Positions 12,201 through 20,742 of a DNA stretch of 64,000 bases are shown piece by piece. Below the pieces are notes generated by a model. The model saw only the letters and a program-made list of their open reading frames with translations, was not told where the DNA came from and ran no database searches. Within the stretch, counting starts at the first letter, position 1. Every line of letters starts with the position of its first letter. This DNA is from Choristoneura fumiferana (lineage: Eukaryota > Arthropoda > Insecta > Lepidoptera > Tortricidae), in the NCBI RefSeq assembly GCF_025370935.1, contig NC_133494.1:7775578-7839577 (forward strand), given 5' to 3'. The position numbers and the translations under genes are program-made.

Positions 12201-15200
12201 TTGTTATTTTTTAGCAAAAGCAGTCTAAAAAGACTGTTTTGAACTCCCAGTCGGGAGTTTGTAATTCGTTTGAGGGATTATTTCGAGCGAGAACGAGTAA
12301 ACGGTGGCAAAATATATGCATCTTCTCCAAAAATAGGCACTAAGAACTCTTAGAAAAATCGATAGTTCACTCGATAACTAAATGGTACCTACATCTCTAA
12401 AACTATCAAACTCGAAACGTCACAGAACTCATCATAGGTGAAAAATATTATAGCATTTCGGTGAAGGAAAATACAGAAAACCTGCAAATACCTACAAATC
12501 CGTTCAGTGGCGTGTGTAGGTGTAAATCTCAATCTGCACTAGAACCGTATGGAAACTGCAGCCTAGGCCCTCTGATTATGAGAGAAAGCTTGTGCCCAAG
12601 TGGAAGATAATGATGAATAAGCCGCTGGATGGAATCTTAACGCATTGCTGCTCTTACTAGTTATGTTATGTATGACGATATCAAAAGACTTTTTAAAACG
12701 CTTCAAATTACTTCTTAGTTGCAATATACGTATTAAACGTAGTTTTTTTATATATTTTAATCTCTTTTATTCCAGCTTGTGAACAAGTTCGACGAATTAC
12801 TCTTCACTAAGAATGATGAGAACTTCGTTGAAGCTTTTGCAATATTCTGCGGTATGGGTATACACAACACGCATATGTACGAGAAGGCGATTACCGCCAT
12901 GGCCAAGCAAAGCGTTACTCTTGACGTAAGTATCTATATCCATTTGTTCTTTGCATCTCTCAGTTTTAAGTCTGTTCAAGATATACAAGGTTTGAACTGT
13001 AAACAAATATTTTGAATGTTTTTTTTTTTCGTTTTCAGGTTTTAAGTTACCACGCGTCTGCCACGCTAGATGATGCACAGCGGTTACGAGTAAGTAATGT
13101 AATTGACGTTTGTACTTAATTATTCATTTTTCAGTATACCAGACCAAGCATAAAACTAACATAACATTTTTGAAAACATTTTTTTTTAAGAACGTTTGCT
13201 CAACGAAAGCTTAATACTTATTATTTAAATAACTAACAAGGTTTCGATGTGCGCTGGATGATATTCGAACCCGAATATCTTGGCTAAATCTAACCTCCTG
13301 GTAACCAATTGAAATGGGTACATTATTTTGATAAAATTTAGCTTTGGTTTGTTTACTAACCCATTTCCCTAACTTAGACCTTGTAATTGTACCTACCACT
13401 AATTTCCGCTTAGCCTTGACAAAGATGAAATTGACTTACCTAATAAAAATATTTCAATGTTTCTGTAAACTTAATGTTTTTGATAAAAGGTTTGGACTAG
13501 AATTTCGCTAGCGTATTTGTATTGGGGGAGGCCTATGTGCAACAGTGGACGGCCTACGGCTGATATGAATGAAACGGGAGAAAAGTTCGCATACTCTTCG
13601 CTAGTCATTCCGTATTTTTTGTCCGAATCATCGTTTGCCATAATTTTTTCCCACTGAAACCATACAGTTTTCTGAAAGTTTTAAATGGTCATCCTATAGA
13701 AAACTATAGGTTAGGTTAGGTTTGTTTTATAAAAATTCTGAACAATTATTGTATTCAGGAAAAAAAAGAGTTATGGCAATCGATCGTTCTGACAAACATT
13801 ACATTCGGACTTCCAATAAATATGCGAGCCGAAATGGACCCGAATGAAACTTTATCGCTTGTAGGCATGTAGAAGGAAAATAAAAAAAATCTGGTAATGG
13901 AGAGCGGTTTTGTTTGCATTACCAAATCTGTAATTCTTATTTGAACCGTGGAAATAGACCCATGCCTGAAAAATCATTTTCTCAACGCCTTACAAACTTT
14001 ATCCAACCGTACTTTTGCTTATTTCAGACGCTAAGGATACCGTCGTCAGCGCACTTCAGTCTTCACTACCTTGACTTCGACGACATCGATATGACTGACG
14101 ATGACACTCTGAGCGCCTGTCTCCGCATGTTCCTCGACCTCGACTTTGTCGAGAGGTTCCACATCGACTACAGCGTCTTGTGCCGTTGGTTGCTCAGCGT
14201 CAAGAAGAATTACCGCAATGTAACATACCACAACTGGAGGCACGCGTTCAACGTTGCCCAGATGATGTTTGCTATATTGACTGTAAGTATTTGTCATTAG
14301 ATGTTTGTAGGACTTATTCATAAAATCGTAAGGTGAATTCTTGCTTATTAAATTATTGCTATAATAAAACGAAAACGTAATGTTTTATAATTTATTTGCT
14401 AGAGTGGTCTAGATTCGAGAGTCTCTAGACCATTAATAGGCGCGAGTTAACTGTTTTTTTTTTAACAATAAAATTATATTTTTCCAGGTAAGTATATTTA
14501 GTAGGTAGCACTGGGTAGCACAGTCAGCGTCTACTGTCAAGAACATTAACGCGCGTTTTCAAAACCGATATATTTGACACTGACTTTACAGCATATTAAA
14601 ACAAAAACCTACATGTACATACTTACCTGATTCAGATCTTGATTTCAATTAGCTATTGAAGTTTCTTGGCAATGATGGTCTTTCCGAAAGCGCTGGTAGT
14701 TAAAAAAAAGAATTGTAAAATTGCCCATTGCGGCCTATTTAGAGAATAAACGATTGGAAATTTGACTTGCGAAACTCTTCTAAAATTATTAATCATTTTC
14801 CCTTTCTAGACTACTACGAGTATTAAAGATATTAGCATTTTCATAGGACGCTCGAACGGAAAATGTATTGTAATATTGAAATTCCAGGAAACTCAATGGT
14901 GGAAGATTTTCGGTGAGCTCGAGTGCTTGGCTTTGATCATAGGCTGCCTGTGCCATGACCTTGATCACAGAGGGACCAATAACTCTTTCCAGATCAAGTG
15001 AGTGTTATAACATGTTAACTAAACGCATATTGCCATTTTCTCAACATATTCCATTGCAATTCTCTTCTTCTTTCTTTCAGAGTTTTATATTAGATCAATT
15101 TTCTTTAGATTTGAATTAAAATAAATCGTCTGGTTGCAGTTAATAAATTCTAAAAGTTAAATCCTGTCAAACGGGCTGTCGAGTCAGTTTATTTTGACTT

Positions 15201-18200
15201 GCAATAATTTCTTAACCAAAATAAAATCCAAATATGTAACGTAAAATTTTCCGTTCATTTTTACGCACGTCAGAATCAAACCCATGTCACCCGTTTACCC
15301 TTAAATTCACAAAAATCTTTTCAGGGAGCAAATATTTAATACATTAAAAATATGTCATCACAACACTTAAACTAAAATTATCGAATTCCAGGGCATCGTC
15401 GCCTCTAGCGCAGCTGTATTCAACGTCGACCATGGAACACCATCACTTCGATCAGTGTCTGATGATCCTCAATTCACCGGGTAATCAGATACTGTCGCAC
15501 CTGTCCTCTGATGACTATGAAAAGGTCGTCAAAGTGCTTGAAGACGCTATCCTGTCCACGGATCTGGCGGTGTACTTTAGGTAAAGACATTGGATTACAC
15601 CATGTTAATTTAATTTCTAGTGCTAGACTATAATGAAAAATAATAGCTATATCGTTGTTATTCGTTAGTCTAACATTTGGTAGCATGGTGAAAGGTTGTT
15701 CTCTGATAATAATAAACTCTGATTGAATTTGAAACGAATCAGCGTAGTATGGTGGTGGTGATAGTTGGGTTTTTTGTATGAAGTGTGTGTAATTTTAAGA
15801 GTTTCGTAGTGTCCGTAGTGTCCGTGTCTGTCTGTCTGTGTGTTATCATGCCAACGTGTGTTATGAAGTGGTGCAGGAACAATGAAAAATTAAAATGTTC
15901 AAGAATCACTTTCCCTTTCCACTAATAAGTAGTCGTAAATATTACATTTAAAAATGTTCAAATACATTATCAGTTGGAGATGATCAGTATTTATGCAAAA
16001 TCAAGTCTGTGGTCTATGGCTCACATTATGTAAATGACAGTTTCCTCACCTCTCTTCATACTTTCTTCTTTCCTGTATCGCCCAAACAATAGGTACAAAC
16101 AGTCTTTATATTTTTCACGTTTTTTAGTGTGAATTATATAAGGTACAATAGTTTAATGTCAACTGCTCATCACCTTTTACGAAAGATTGTTTTTCTGGTA
16201 GAGACGTTCATTATTGAAAAATCCTGGTGCTCCATCCGTTTCATTTCACCATATGCATTACGAGGAGCATAAATTGCTTAGCAACTGTGTTAAATTAATT
16301 GAAATTAAACCTGTGAAATACTTGTTATTGAGTTACTACTCCGGTGGTCAACTGTGGTCTTCACTTGTCTTTATCATTAGTTCCACTTCACCAAATGATG
16401 ATGTTCAAGAGCAAATGCACGAGTTACTACTAAATATATCCAAATTACCATAAGTGTACCTACAATATTTATTGAAGAGTTCCCTCAAGTTCCTTAGGAT
16501 CTAATGATCAGATCCTGATTTCATGCCTATGGGACCTAATTAGAGGTATAGAGCTATCCAACTTTTTTTTTCAAATCAGTCTTTAAATGATGGAGTTCTG
16601 AGGTAACAACCAAAAAAATACAACCGAATTGATAACATCCTCCTTTTCCTTTTAGTCGCTTAAAAAAAACAAGCTGTCATTATCAATATATGACACGTCA
16701 TTGAAACGTTAGATGTAAGAAGTGACCGTAATTTGTGCATCTGACATTGCATCACGCGAGCCAACCAATCCCTGCATTCTTTCTGAATTTCAACCAATCA
16801 ACAAGCACGTCTATTTGCAACCTCGAAATTTATTCGTATTTGAATCATAAAGTCGTTTTGGTTCTAGGTACCATCAGTGAAATATATGGTCTACCACCCT
16901 AAAGCTGATAATCGTTTGCATGTCATAAAACAATAATGCCAATAGACGTGTCTGTCAACTTGAAAGTTCGACTTTAGCGACATATTCATTTGATAGGAAC
17001 TTGTTTAAAAACTGGTAGACCATTTATTTGGCTGATGGTACCTATGGTCACTTTTTGTGTGGGATTTGTTCTGAGTTACGCTTCCTGACTTATTATTTAT
17101 TCGAAGGTTTAACCAGTGTCCGAATTGTCTAACGCTCTGACGTTTGCGATCACATTCACCATCTCTTTCTATCCTCGTCTTATACCGTGTGACAGAAAGA
17201 AATGATGGCAAGGATTGTGATTCCAAGTGTATTAGACATTAAAGCCCAACACACACAGACGACGGGCGCGGGTCGGTAGCTGGCCCGCGACGTTCGTATT
17301 CACATGGCAGTAGATAGACGACATCACCCCGAAACAACACGACCCGCACGCACTCTGTGTGCGTTGCGCTTTAGGGCTCAGTCCTCGGCTCGTAAATTGT
17401 ATTTGACCTTTATATTACAGTAAACGCAACGCTTTCATTGAGCTGGTAGCCGAGGAGCGTACTGTGACTGCGGCCTGGGGCGAGTGCGAGGAGCGCCGCG
17501 GTCTGCTGCGAGCCATGCTCATGACCGCGTGCGACCTCGCCGCCATCACCAAGCCCTGGCCCGTCGAGAGGCGTGTGGCGGCCCTGGTCGCCGGCGAATT
17601 CTTCCGGCAAGGGGATCTGGAGAGACAGAACTTGAATTTGACTCCTATCGTAAGTAAAACTATTTACGGTTCATAGTTAAATTTAAATTAAATTAGGTAA
17701 ATACCATAAACGGGACTTATCACGCTTAATACACGAGTAATATTTGACGTTTTAACTTGTGTCGAGTAGATTGGTTGATTAAATAACTGATTGACTAAGG
17801 CGTTACCAGGCGCTACTTTGCTGTTACACTTACCTAACCTAAAATTGACCGAAAAATTTTGATACACAAACTTTACTCGACCAAATAAATATCCGTTCCA
17901 TGGACTTCAATTTGCTCTGCCGCTGAAGAGCCAAAGCCCTGCTGCATTAATGGTTTAAAATTAAAATATTTACCTAGGTATTCATACTGAGAGAAAGCCT
18001 GTGCCCAGCAGTGGGACGTATATAGGCTGGGATGTTGTTTTGTAACCTCTTCAAAAACAACAATAATGGTCTTTACCCTACTAAACCGTTGACAAGCCTT
18101 TCAGCAGGATTTTGACGTCTCAGAGGCAAAACTTAATTGAAGTCCATTGTAGAAGGAATATTTATTTTGTCGAGTAAGGTTTGTATCAAAAAAATCTGGT

Positions 18201-18968
18201 AAATTTTTTGTTAGATCGTTCCTATAGAAAAATTTCATAATGCATATAATATTTCATTTCAGGATTTGATGAATCGAGACAAAGAGGACGAGTTGCCTGC
18301 TATGCAAGTCAAGTTTATCGACACAATCTGCATGCCAATTTACGAGGTAGTTATCTATATTTGTTCTAACCCTCTTTTACAACCCTCTGTTGGAAGTCAA
18401 TACCTACATAATAATATAGTTAATGACTCAATGTGGATGGATACGTTTGTAGTTCGCGTTTGTACATGTACATGTATCTCAAAGTTTGCCAATTGTATTT
18501 GTTTCTTTTCTTTTTTACAATAAGAAGTTTACATATATACGTACGTTTGAAGCAATAAGGCCAGTACAGCAACATCCTTCTTGTCAGATTCCTCCTTCCT
18601 ATAATATAAGCAGCTAATTAAATGAAGTTTAACCATAAAACCATAAATCATTACAGGCATTCGCAGTGCTTTCATCTTCTCTGCAACCGATGCTGGATCG
18701 TGTGAAGAGCAACCGTGCGCACTGGATCGAACTATCCAATAGCGACAAGAGTGAATACATGGAGAAGGAGCCCGAGAGAGACAAGTCTAGCCTCAGCTCA
18801 CACGTGGATGATACAGAACCGTACGAGGGAGACAGCAGCGGAGCAGTCAGCCTATCCTCCGAGACCAATTTCAAGTACGAGAACCTCGAAAACCCAGTAG
18901 TTGGACTACTAACCAACAACGCACTTGTCCTCCAAAGCAAGTTCAACAACATTAACGACGTCAACTAA
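3106..18968 (+). CDS. Pde11: Dual-specificity 3',5'-cyclic nucleotide phosphodiesterase 11, 3' part of gene (10 exons, 5' end outside window)
   Basis: Joining 3106-3264, 5606-5740, 12776-12925, 13039-13089, 14028-14282, 14888-14997, 15392-15580, 17421-17649, 18263-18346 and 18657-18968 gives 1,674 bp: one open frame of 557 codons plus TAA. Every junction is AG/GT. Residues 1 to about 140 are the end of a GAF domain with an NKFDE-type motif (NK, F, DE). From about 180 runs the class I PDE catalytic domain: HNWRH at 233-237 (His233 the likely proton donor), HD at 273-274, the second metal Asp at 388 and the purine-clamp Gln at 441. This set binds two metals and hydrolyses cAMP or cGMP; PDE11 accepts both. 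Residue-level likeness, as I recall it, is closest to insect Pde11, then vertebrate PDE11A; PDE5/6 is the less likely alternative. There is no C-terminal CaaX box, unlike PDE6. The start codon, GAF-A and early GAF-B are missing, so they should lie upstream of base 1. Confidence 0.93.
3337..3480. repeat. Dispersed repeat, CACCACCACAC / GACGCGTTTCGAACTC family
   Basis: This intronic block recurs in reverse at 43975-44220 and, more diverged, in reverse at 15652-15850. Shared landmarks are CTCCACCTCCACACTGTAAG, CACACAAATCACACAA, GACGCGTTTCGAACTCAACC and a GTTAGACTAAC end. No terminal repeat or coding sequence was found, so the class is unknown; a Helitron-type fragment is possible. Confidence 0.6.
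4321..4548 (+). mobile_element. tRNA-derived SINE (family 1), 3'-truncated
   Basis: The head has box A-like TGGTAGTCTAGTGG and box B-like GGGTTCGAGCCC, then a body with ATGCATGTGCG, CCATGAGCTTT and GTTCCCAATCCGCACTG. The body matches the copy at 50338-50626, but this copy stops before the CAGCAGTGGG-GATGAT tail. It lies in the intron between exons A and B. Confidence 0.8.
5303..5442 (+). mobile_element. Decayed LINE 3'-end fragment
   Basis: It resembles the better copy at 30376-30760: GCAGGGTTCATCCAGATTGC, then ATCATCTTACTCGCTGATCC, then CACTGTTGTG-type and GGCCTGTGAAAT segments in the same order, with many substitutions. It is an old intronic insertion. Confidence 0.6.
5606..5740 (+). CDS. 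Pde11: Pde11 exon B: GAF-B nucleotide-pocket segment
   Basis: 45 codons, phase 0/0. The acceptor is TTGTTACAG and the donor GTAATT. It starts TVNIPDAYLDTRFDPS, the GAF signature in which NIPDAY and RFD line the cyclic nucleotide pocket. It ends with ILCMAIKNSEGRIIGVIQ, the central beta-strand pair of the domain. Reading continues directly from the TTGE end of exon A, as in other GAF-PDEs. The open frame runs on past the donor into intron sequence that is not PDE-like. Confidence 0.94.
5741..7399. other. Intron sequence without recognisable features
   Basis: The 5' part of the ~7.0-kb intron between exons B and C. AT-rich, with a run of T-rich tracts at 6780-6960. No repeat family member or plausible coding sequence was identified. 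Confidence 0.5.
7400..7745 (+). pseudogene. C-terminal remnant of a LINE reverse transcriptase plus 3' UTR
   Basis: From 7461 the frame reads RRFASSFIMPTAKDFNSP, then after one internal TGA reads YNLGCFKARVNRLLLNQ and stops at 7590-7592. This pattern (two Arg, Phe-Xaa-Phe, TAK-W/F-N-LP, FK-RVNR-L) is the typical end of Jockey/R1-like ORF2 proteins in insects. The unit at 59110-59325 shares FASSFIM-TAK. Bases 7647-7745 also match 58046-58165 and should be the 3' UTR. It is dead: an in-frame stop and only the C-terminus remain. Confidence 0.7.
8146..8457. mobile_element. Foldback (palindromic) MITE, ~312 bp
   Basis: The two halves are near-perfect inverted repeats: the left arm reads TAGTCAATATACCACC...TTTATCACGCTAACACAC and the right arm is its complement ending GGTGGTATTTTGACTA. 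Arms are over 110 bp with GTGGCCGTGGTCACGAGTAG inside, around a ~65-bp centre. A decayed fragment of the same family lies at 17705-17755. Confidence 0.85.
8616..8756. mobile_element. PIF/Harbinger-type MITE, 141 bp, TTA target duplication
   Basis: It begins GGGGCTGTTTCACCATCCAT and ends with the complement, and TTA flanks it on both sides (8613-8615, 8757-8759). A second copy of exactly 141 bp is at 39973-40113. The 3-bp TTA duplication is typical of PIF/Harbinger elements. It carries no coding sequence and sits in a Pde11 intron. Confidence 0.85.
8760..9190 (-). mobile_element. Composite repeat with tRNA-like box A/B region
   Basis: On the minus strand it carries CCAGTGGTGGTGTAGGG (box A-like) and CCTGGGTTCGATTCCCAG (box B and T-arm). 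The same block, with a similar flank TCACCCGGACAAGAGAT, occurs at 61656-62045. Bases 9021-9186 form their own palindrome (TAAGATTGGTTTTTGGAGTC and its complement). The tRNA-like part cannot be a functional tRNA gene because no cloverleaf acceptor stem is formed. Confidence 0.65.
9798..9985 (-). repeat. Dispersed repeat with ATTACAAATGCGGAAGTTTG end
   Basis: The + strand reads TATTACAAATGCGGAAGTTT, then TTGTTACTTCATCACGTCTA and AACCGCTGAAACGATTTAG. Related ends occur in the other orientation at 41189-41340, 45483-45672 and 61133-61585. This is a very common lepidopteran interspersed repeat, probably a short retroelement. Confidence 0.6.
10643..10768. mobile_element. MITE candidate with CCTCCTAACGCCCA inverted ends
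   Basis: The left end TATACCCTCCTAACGCCCA faces the right end TGGGCGTTAGAAGGATACA, about 19 bp with two mismatches, around an AT-rich 85-bp centre. No other copy was found in the window. TA flanks suggest a Tc1/mariner-type origin. Confidence 0.55.
11314..11420 (+). mobile_element. tRNA-derived SINE (family 1), head only
   Basis: It contains CGTGGTAACATAGTGG (box A-like), TCAAGCAGAGTATTGTGGG and GGTTTGAGCC (decayed box B), then TTTTTCGGAATTTGTGCGC. It aligns with the head at 49010 and 50338. The body and tail are missing. Confidence 0.7.
11615..11830. mobile_element. Foldback element with ~69-bp inverted arms
   Basis: The arms at 11631-11699 and 11747-11815 are inverted copies: AACCCTTGAAAATATTTTTC, then GATCGAAGTCG and CAGCACGA, facing their complements. 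The left flank GACTTCAAAAAAGGGAC resembles the end of the element at 23279. It lies in the intron before exon C. Confidence 0.75.
12221..12259. other. Two adjacent short stem-loops
   Basis: CAGTCT-AAAA-AGACTG (12221-12236, extendable by A-T pairs) is followed five bases later by AACTCCC-AGTC-GGGAGTT (12242-12259). Both are perfect, tight hairpins in an otherwise T-rich stretch of the intron. Confidence 0.5.
12776..12925 (+). CDS. Pde11: Pde11 exon C: end of GAF-B with NKFDE-type motif
   Basis: 50 codons, phase 0/0. The acceptor is TTATTCCAG and the donor GTAAGT. It carries NKFDELLFTKNDE, matching the NK...F...DE pattern that marks cyclic-nucleotide-binding GAF domains of PDE2/5/6/11. The long helix FVEAFAIFCGMGIHNTHMY follows, then the linker YEKAITAMAKQSVTLD toward the catalytic domain. 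The motif has no missing residue, so this GAF domain could still bind nucleotide; binding itself is inferred from the family. The intron before it, about 7.0 kb, is the longest in the visible gene. Confidence 0.95.
13039..13089 (+). CDS. Pde11: Pde11 exon D: 51-bp micro-exon in the GAF-catalytic linker
   Basis: 17 codons, phase 0/0. The acceptor is CGTTTTCAG and the donor GTAAGT. It encodes VLSYHASATLDDAQRLR, the start of the PDE catalytic region, where PDE11A has a VLSYHA segment. It sits only 113 bp after exon C. Its length is a multiple of three, so skipping it would keep the frame and shorten the linker; no evidence of skipping can be read from sequence. Confidence 0.92.
13523..13572 (+). 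mobile_element. SINE 3'-end fragment
   Basis: GGGGGAGGCCTATGTGCAAC, then AGTGGACGGCCTACGGCTGA, resembles the GGCCTGTGCCCAGCAGTGGG region of SINE family 1 and its relatives. Only ~50 bp remain, in the intron between exons D and E. Confidence 0.5.
14028..14282 (+). CDS. Pde11: Pde11 exon E: N-terminal part of catalytic domain with HNWRH
   Basis: 85 codons, phase 0/0. The acceptor is TTATTTCAG and the donor GTAAGT. It holds MFLDLDFVERFHIDY, LCRWLLSVKKNYRN and YHNWRHAFNVAQMMFAILT. In HNWRH the first His is the proton donor and the second a metal ligand in all class I PDEs. The exon is clearly richer in G and C than the flanking introns. An antisense open frame over 14046-14321 is a shadow of this exon. 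Confidence 0.96.
14888..14997 (+). CDS. Pde11: Pde11 exon F: metal-binding HD segment
   Basis: 110 bp: 36 codons plus two bases. The acceptor is AAATTCCAG and the donor GTGAGT. It encodes ETQWWKIFGELECLAL and then IIGCLCHDLDHRGTNNSFQI. HD in CHDLDHRG supplies two ligands of the zinc/magnesium site, and HRGTNN is part of the PDE signature. The final AA is completed by the first G of exon G to give Lys. An AAG ending would put a non-GT donor here, so the split codon decides the boundary. Confidence 0.96.
15392..15580 (+). CDS. Pde11: Pde11 exon G: catalytic domain, EHHHF segment
   Basis: 189 bp: one base completing Lys, 62 codons and two bases of the next. The acceptor is GAATTCCAG and the donor GTAAAG. 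It encodes SPLAQLYSTSTMEHHHFDQ, LMILNSPGNQIL and VLEDAILSTDLAVYF. EHHHF and ILxTDL are conserved catalytic-domain segments. The split AG plus T of exon H reads Ser, where related enzymes have a basic residue after VYF. Confidence 0.95.
15652..15850. repeat. Diverged reverse copy of the 3337-3480 repeat
   Basis: GTTAGTCTAACATTTGGTAG, then GAAACGAATCAGCGTAGTAT and GGTGGTGGTGATAGTTGGG, follow the reversed order of the block at 3337-3480. It lies in the intron between exons G and H. Confidence 0.5.
16871..17038. mobile_element. MITE family C, copy 1, TA-flanked, 168 bp
   Basis: Starts CCATCAGTGAAATATATGG, ends GGCTGATGG, with TA on both sides (16869-16870, 17039-17040). The inner body GTCTACCACCCTAAAGCTGA through GAACTTGTTTAAAAACTGG matches the inverted 168-bp copy at 36824-36991 and the partial copy at 48788-48878. 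TA duplications suggest Tc1/mariner-type mobilisation. Confidence 0.8.
17242..17371. mobile_element. MITE candidate with AAGCCCAACACACACAGA ends
   Basis: The left AAGCCCAACACACACAGA faces the right TCTGTGTGCGTTGCGCTT (18 bp, two mismatches). The centre is GC-rich (GGGCGCGGGTCGG, CCCGCGACG). No second copy is present and the target duplication is not exact. It ends 50 bp before Pde11 exon H. Confidence 0.4.
17421..17649 (+). CDS. Pde11: Pde11 exon H: catalytic domain with second metal Asp
   Basis: 229 bp: one base completing Ser, then 76 codons, leaving phase 0. The acceptor is TATATTACAG and the donor GTAAGT. It encodes LLRAMLMTACDLAAITKPW, whose Asp is the fourth metal ligand, and EFFRQGDLERQNLNLTPI, the flexible M-loop side. 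The segment between KRNAFIELVAEE and RGLLRA is Ala/Glu/Arg rich and diverges from the PDE11 proteins I recall. The exon is unusually GC-rich with many CpG codons, against an AT-rich surround. Opposite-strand and shifted open frames over it are shadows. Confidence 0.95.
17705..17755. mobile_element. Fragment of the 8146-8457 foldback family
   Basis: CGGGACTTATCACGCTTAAT, then ACACGAGTAATATTTGACGTTTT, matches the terminal part of the element at 8146-8457 with small deletions. It lies in the intron between exons H and I. Confidence 0.6.
17988..18036 (+). mobile_element. SINE family 1 3'-end fragment
   Basis: GAGAGAAAGCCTGTGCCCAG, then CAGTGGGACGTATATAGGCT, then GGGATG matches the 3' end of the SINE copy at 50338-50626. 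Only ~50 bp remain. Confidence 0.65.
18263..18346 (+). CDS. Pde11: Pde11 exon I: purine-clamp glutamine segment
   Basis: 28 codons, phase 0/0. The acceptor is ATTTCATTTCAG and the donor GTAGTT. It encodes DLMNRDKEDELPAMQVKFID and then TICMPIYE. The Gln in LPAMQ is the invariant residue that hydrogen-bonds the purine in every PDE, and FIDTICMPIYE closes the pocket. A frame open to 18523 continues into intron. Confidence 0.95.
18657..18968 (+). CDS. Pde11: Pde11 last coding exon J: end of catalytic domain and polar C-terminal tail
   Basis: 103 codons plus TAA at 18966-18968. The acceptor is CATTACAG. AFAVLSSSLQPMLDRVKSNR and AHWIELS complete the last catalytic helix. About 75 residues follow, rich in Ser, Glu and Asp (EKEPERDKSSLSS, DDTEPYEGDSSG), with no motif I recognise and no prenylation box. 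A reverse-strand frame at 18629-18964 and a second forward frame at 18715-18900 overlap it and are shadows, as neither gives PDE-like peptide. Confidence 0.94.
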   Translation, partial: AFAVLSSSLQPMLDRVKSNRAHWIELSNSDKSEYMEKEPERDKSSLSSHVDDTEPYEGDSSGAVSLSSETNFKYENLENPVVGLLTNNALVLQSKFNNINDVN

Positions 18969-20740
18969 AACATCTCGCGTCGACCTTTCGAAGGCCAATA
19001 GAGAAGCCAAATCGTCCAATTAGATAGTTTTTCATAGTTTTAAGATCCGTTCTAAGTATCCCCCGCACAGCGCAAGAAGACTTTTGTATTTTTAATTTGT
19101 ACAGTTCGTTTTATTTTGAAGTGACAATATGTTATTTCAGATATTTGTTTAATATAGTTATTATTCATATCGATGTTCCTATTGGTCTGCTTGGAAGGAG
19201 GTATATTACGGTTAACATGAGCACTTGGCAAGTAACAGATGTGTGATATTTATGTAGTAAATATATGATATAGTCAAATGAATTTTCGGAACGCATGGCG
19301 TTTATTCAATAAGTTGTCATCTGTCCTTGCACTATTTTTATATGTTCGTTTATAAACGCAGTGTGAAAATTTTAACTTAAAGTCGGATGTCCTCGCAGCA
19401 GTCTGTAAAAGAGATGTGATGTTGAATGAAGTCTTGTGTACAATTGGTAGGCACTAGATATATAGGTACCTGGGTCAATCAACTTTTTTACCCACACTTA
19501 TCTATCCGCGACATTTTTCAAACAATTGCATATTTTTGTAAGTAGGTAAACATGTTTTTTTCTGTAATTTAATAGATGGTGTACATGAATACATTGTGTT
19601 GCGTGTTTACACATTATATGAAAGTACCTACCTATTGAAGAGATCAACAACATAGATCGTATTATGTGTAACGATGAGGAATTCCTTAACTATAGGTAAT
19701 TAAGTTTATGGCAGTAACGGGAATGTTCGATTTTAATGTAAAATACCACACTGTGTGACAGATAATTACGAAAAGAATCCACTTTGAAGTCTGTAACTAT
19801 TTAATATATTAATTGTTTAGATCACTAACGAAATAAGTTATATTTCGGCATAAGGTAAATACAACTGAATGACATTATGAAAGTTTGGTTATGATTTTTT
19901 TTATAAAATTAAGTACCAAGTTTTAGTCCGAAATAACTGAATGACATTTTATTGTTTACTAGATTTTAAGTATCGTAACGTGTCAAACATATGACCAAGA
20001 AACCAAAAATATACGACATTGTACTAAATTACTATTATTGTTTGTGAATTCACTCTGTAAGCTTTGAGTTACGGTTGAATTTCGGTACAGCAGATTTTAA
20101 AATTAAGTTCAGATTTGGGTATATTGCCAATATGATAATGTTTGTTCAAGCATACCTAATGCATGTACCTGTATAAAATTTTCTAGTGCACCATTTAAAT
20201 AATAACGATTCAGATTCAGAATGTAACTAACAAAATAATCTTCACTGAGTACTTATATTTATGTTCGGATCTGGATTTCGGATTCGGTACATTTTTATGC
20301 TTCTTTTTCTCGTGGAACAGTGCCCTCGCAGGTATTTCTTGGAGCTTGTAATATTAGTAAATCCCATGGTGTTTATTATTACCTCATTAAATTGATTAAA
20401 GTATTTAAGACAGTTACGGTACCCAATAATCCATTCCAATCTTTGTACCTTAAAATTAACGATTCGTGTCGTCTTCGTTTACGCAAGGCCAATATTACAA
20501 ACATTAAGATGACAGTTGGGTCATTAATCGCGTTGATCCCGTAAAATTTTCGTGGTCGCATTTTTGCTGACATGGTAAAAGATTTTGTTACAGTTTCCAG
20601 TTTATAGTAAAAGTACAGGACGTCTACTTAATCGAAAATGTTATCTACAGCCCATTAATAAAAAATGTGATCATAATTATAAAAATGAGGCAGTTGAATC
20701 ACTTGAATAATGACCCAGTCTCGCTCTGCTGTCATGGTCA
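18969..20740 (+). other. Pde11 3' untranslated region and downstream sequence
   Basis: AT-rich, without recognisable repeats. No AATAAA lies in the first 1.6 kb after the stop codon; the first canonical hexamer I see is at 20657-20662, others are at 20909-20914 and 21079-21084. The transcript may use one of these or a variant signal, so the 3' end is unresolved. The short open frames at 20242-20573 overlap on both strands and look non-coding. Confidence 0.5.
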
Positions 20741-20742
20741 TA

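Noticed and set aside
13700..13722. AGGTTAGGTTAGG, resembling the insect telomere repeat
   Set aside because: Only about three units inside an intron; such short runs are expected by chance.
14046..14321. 91-codon reverse-strand frame
   Set aside because: Antisense shadow of Pde11 exon E, whose forward peptide has the catalytic HNWRH.
16214..16453. 80-codon open frame in the intron before exon H
   Set aside because: No PDE likeness, no acceptor in the right phase, and the flanking exons already join in frame.
17410..17610. 66-codon reverse-strand frame
   Set aside because: Antisense shadow of the GC-rich Pde11 exon H.
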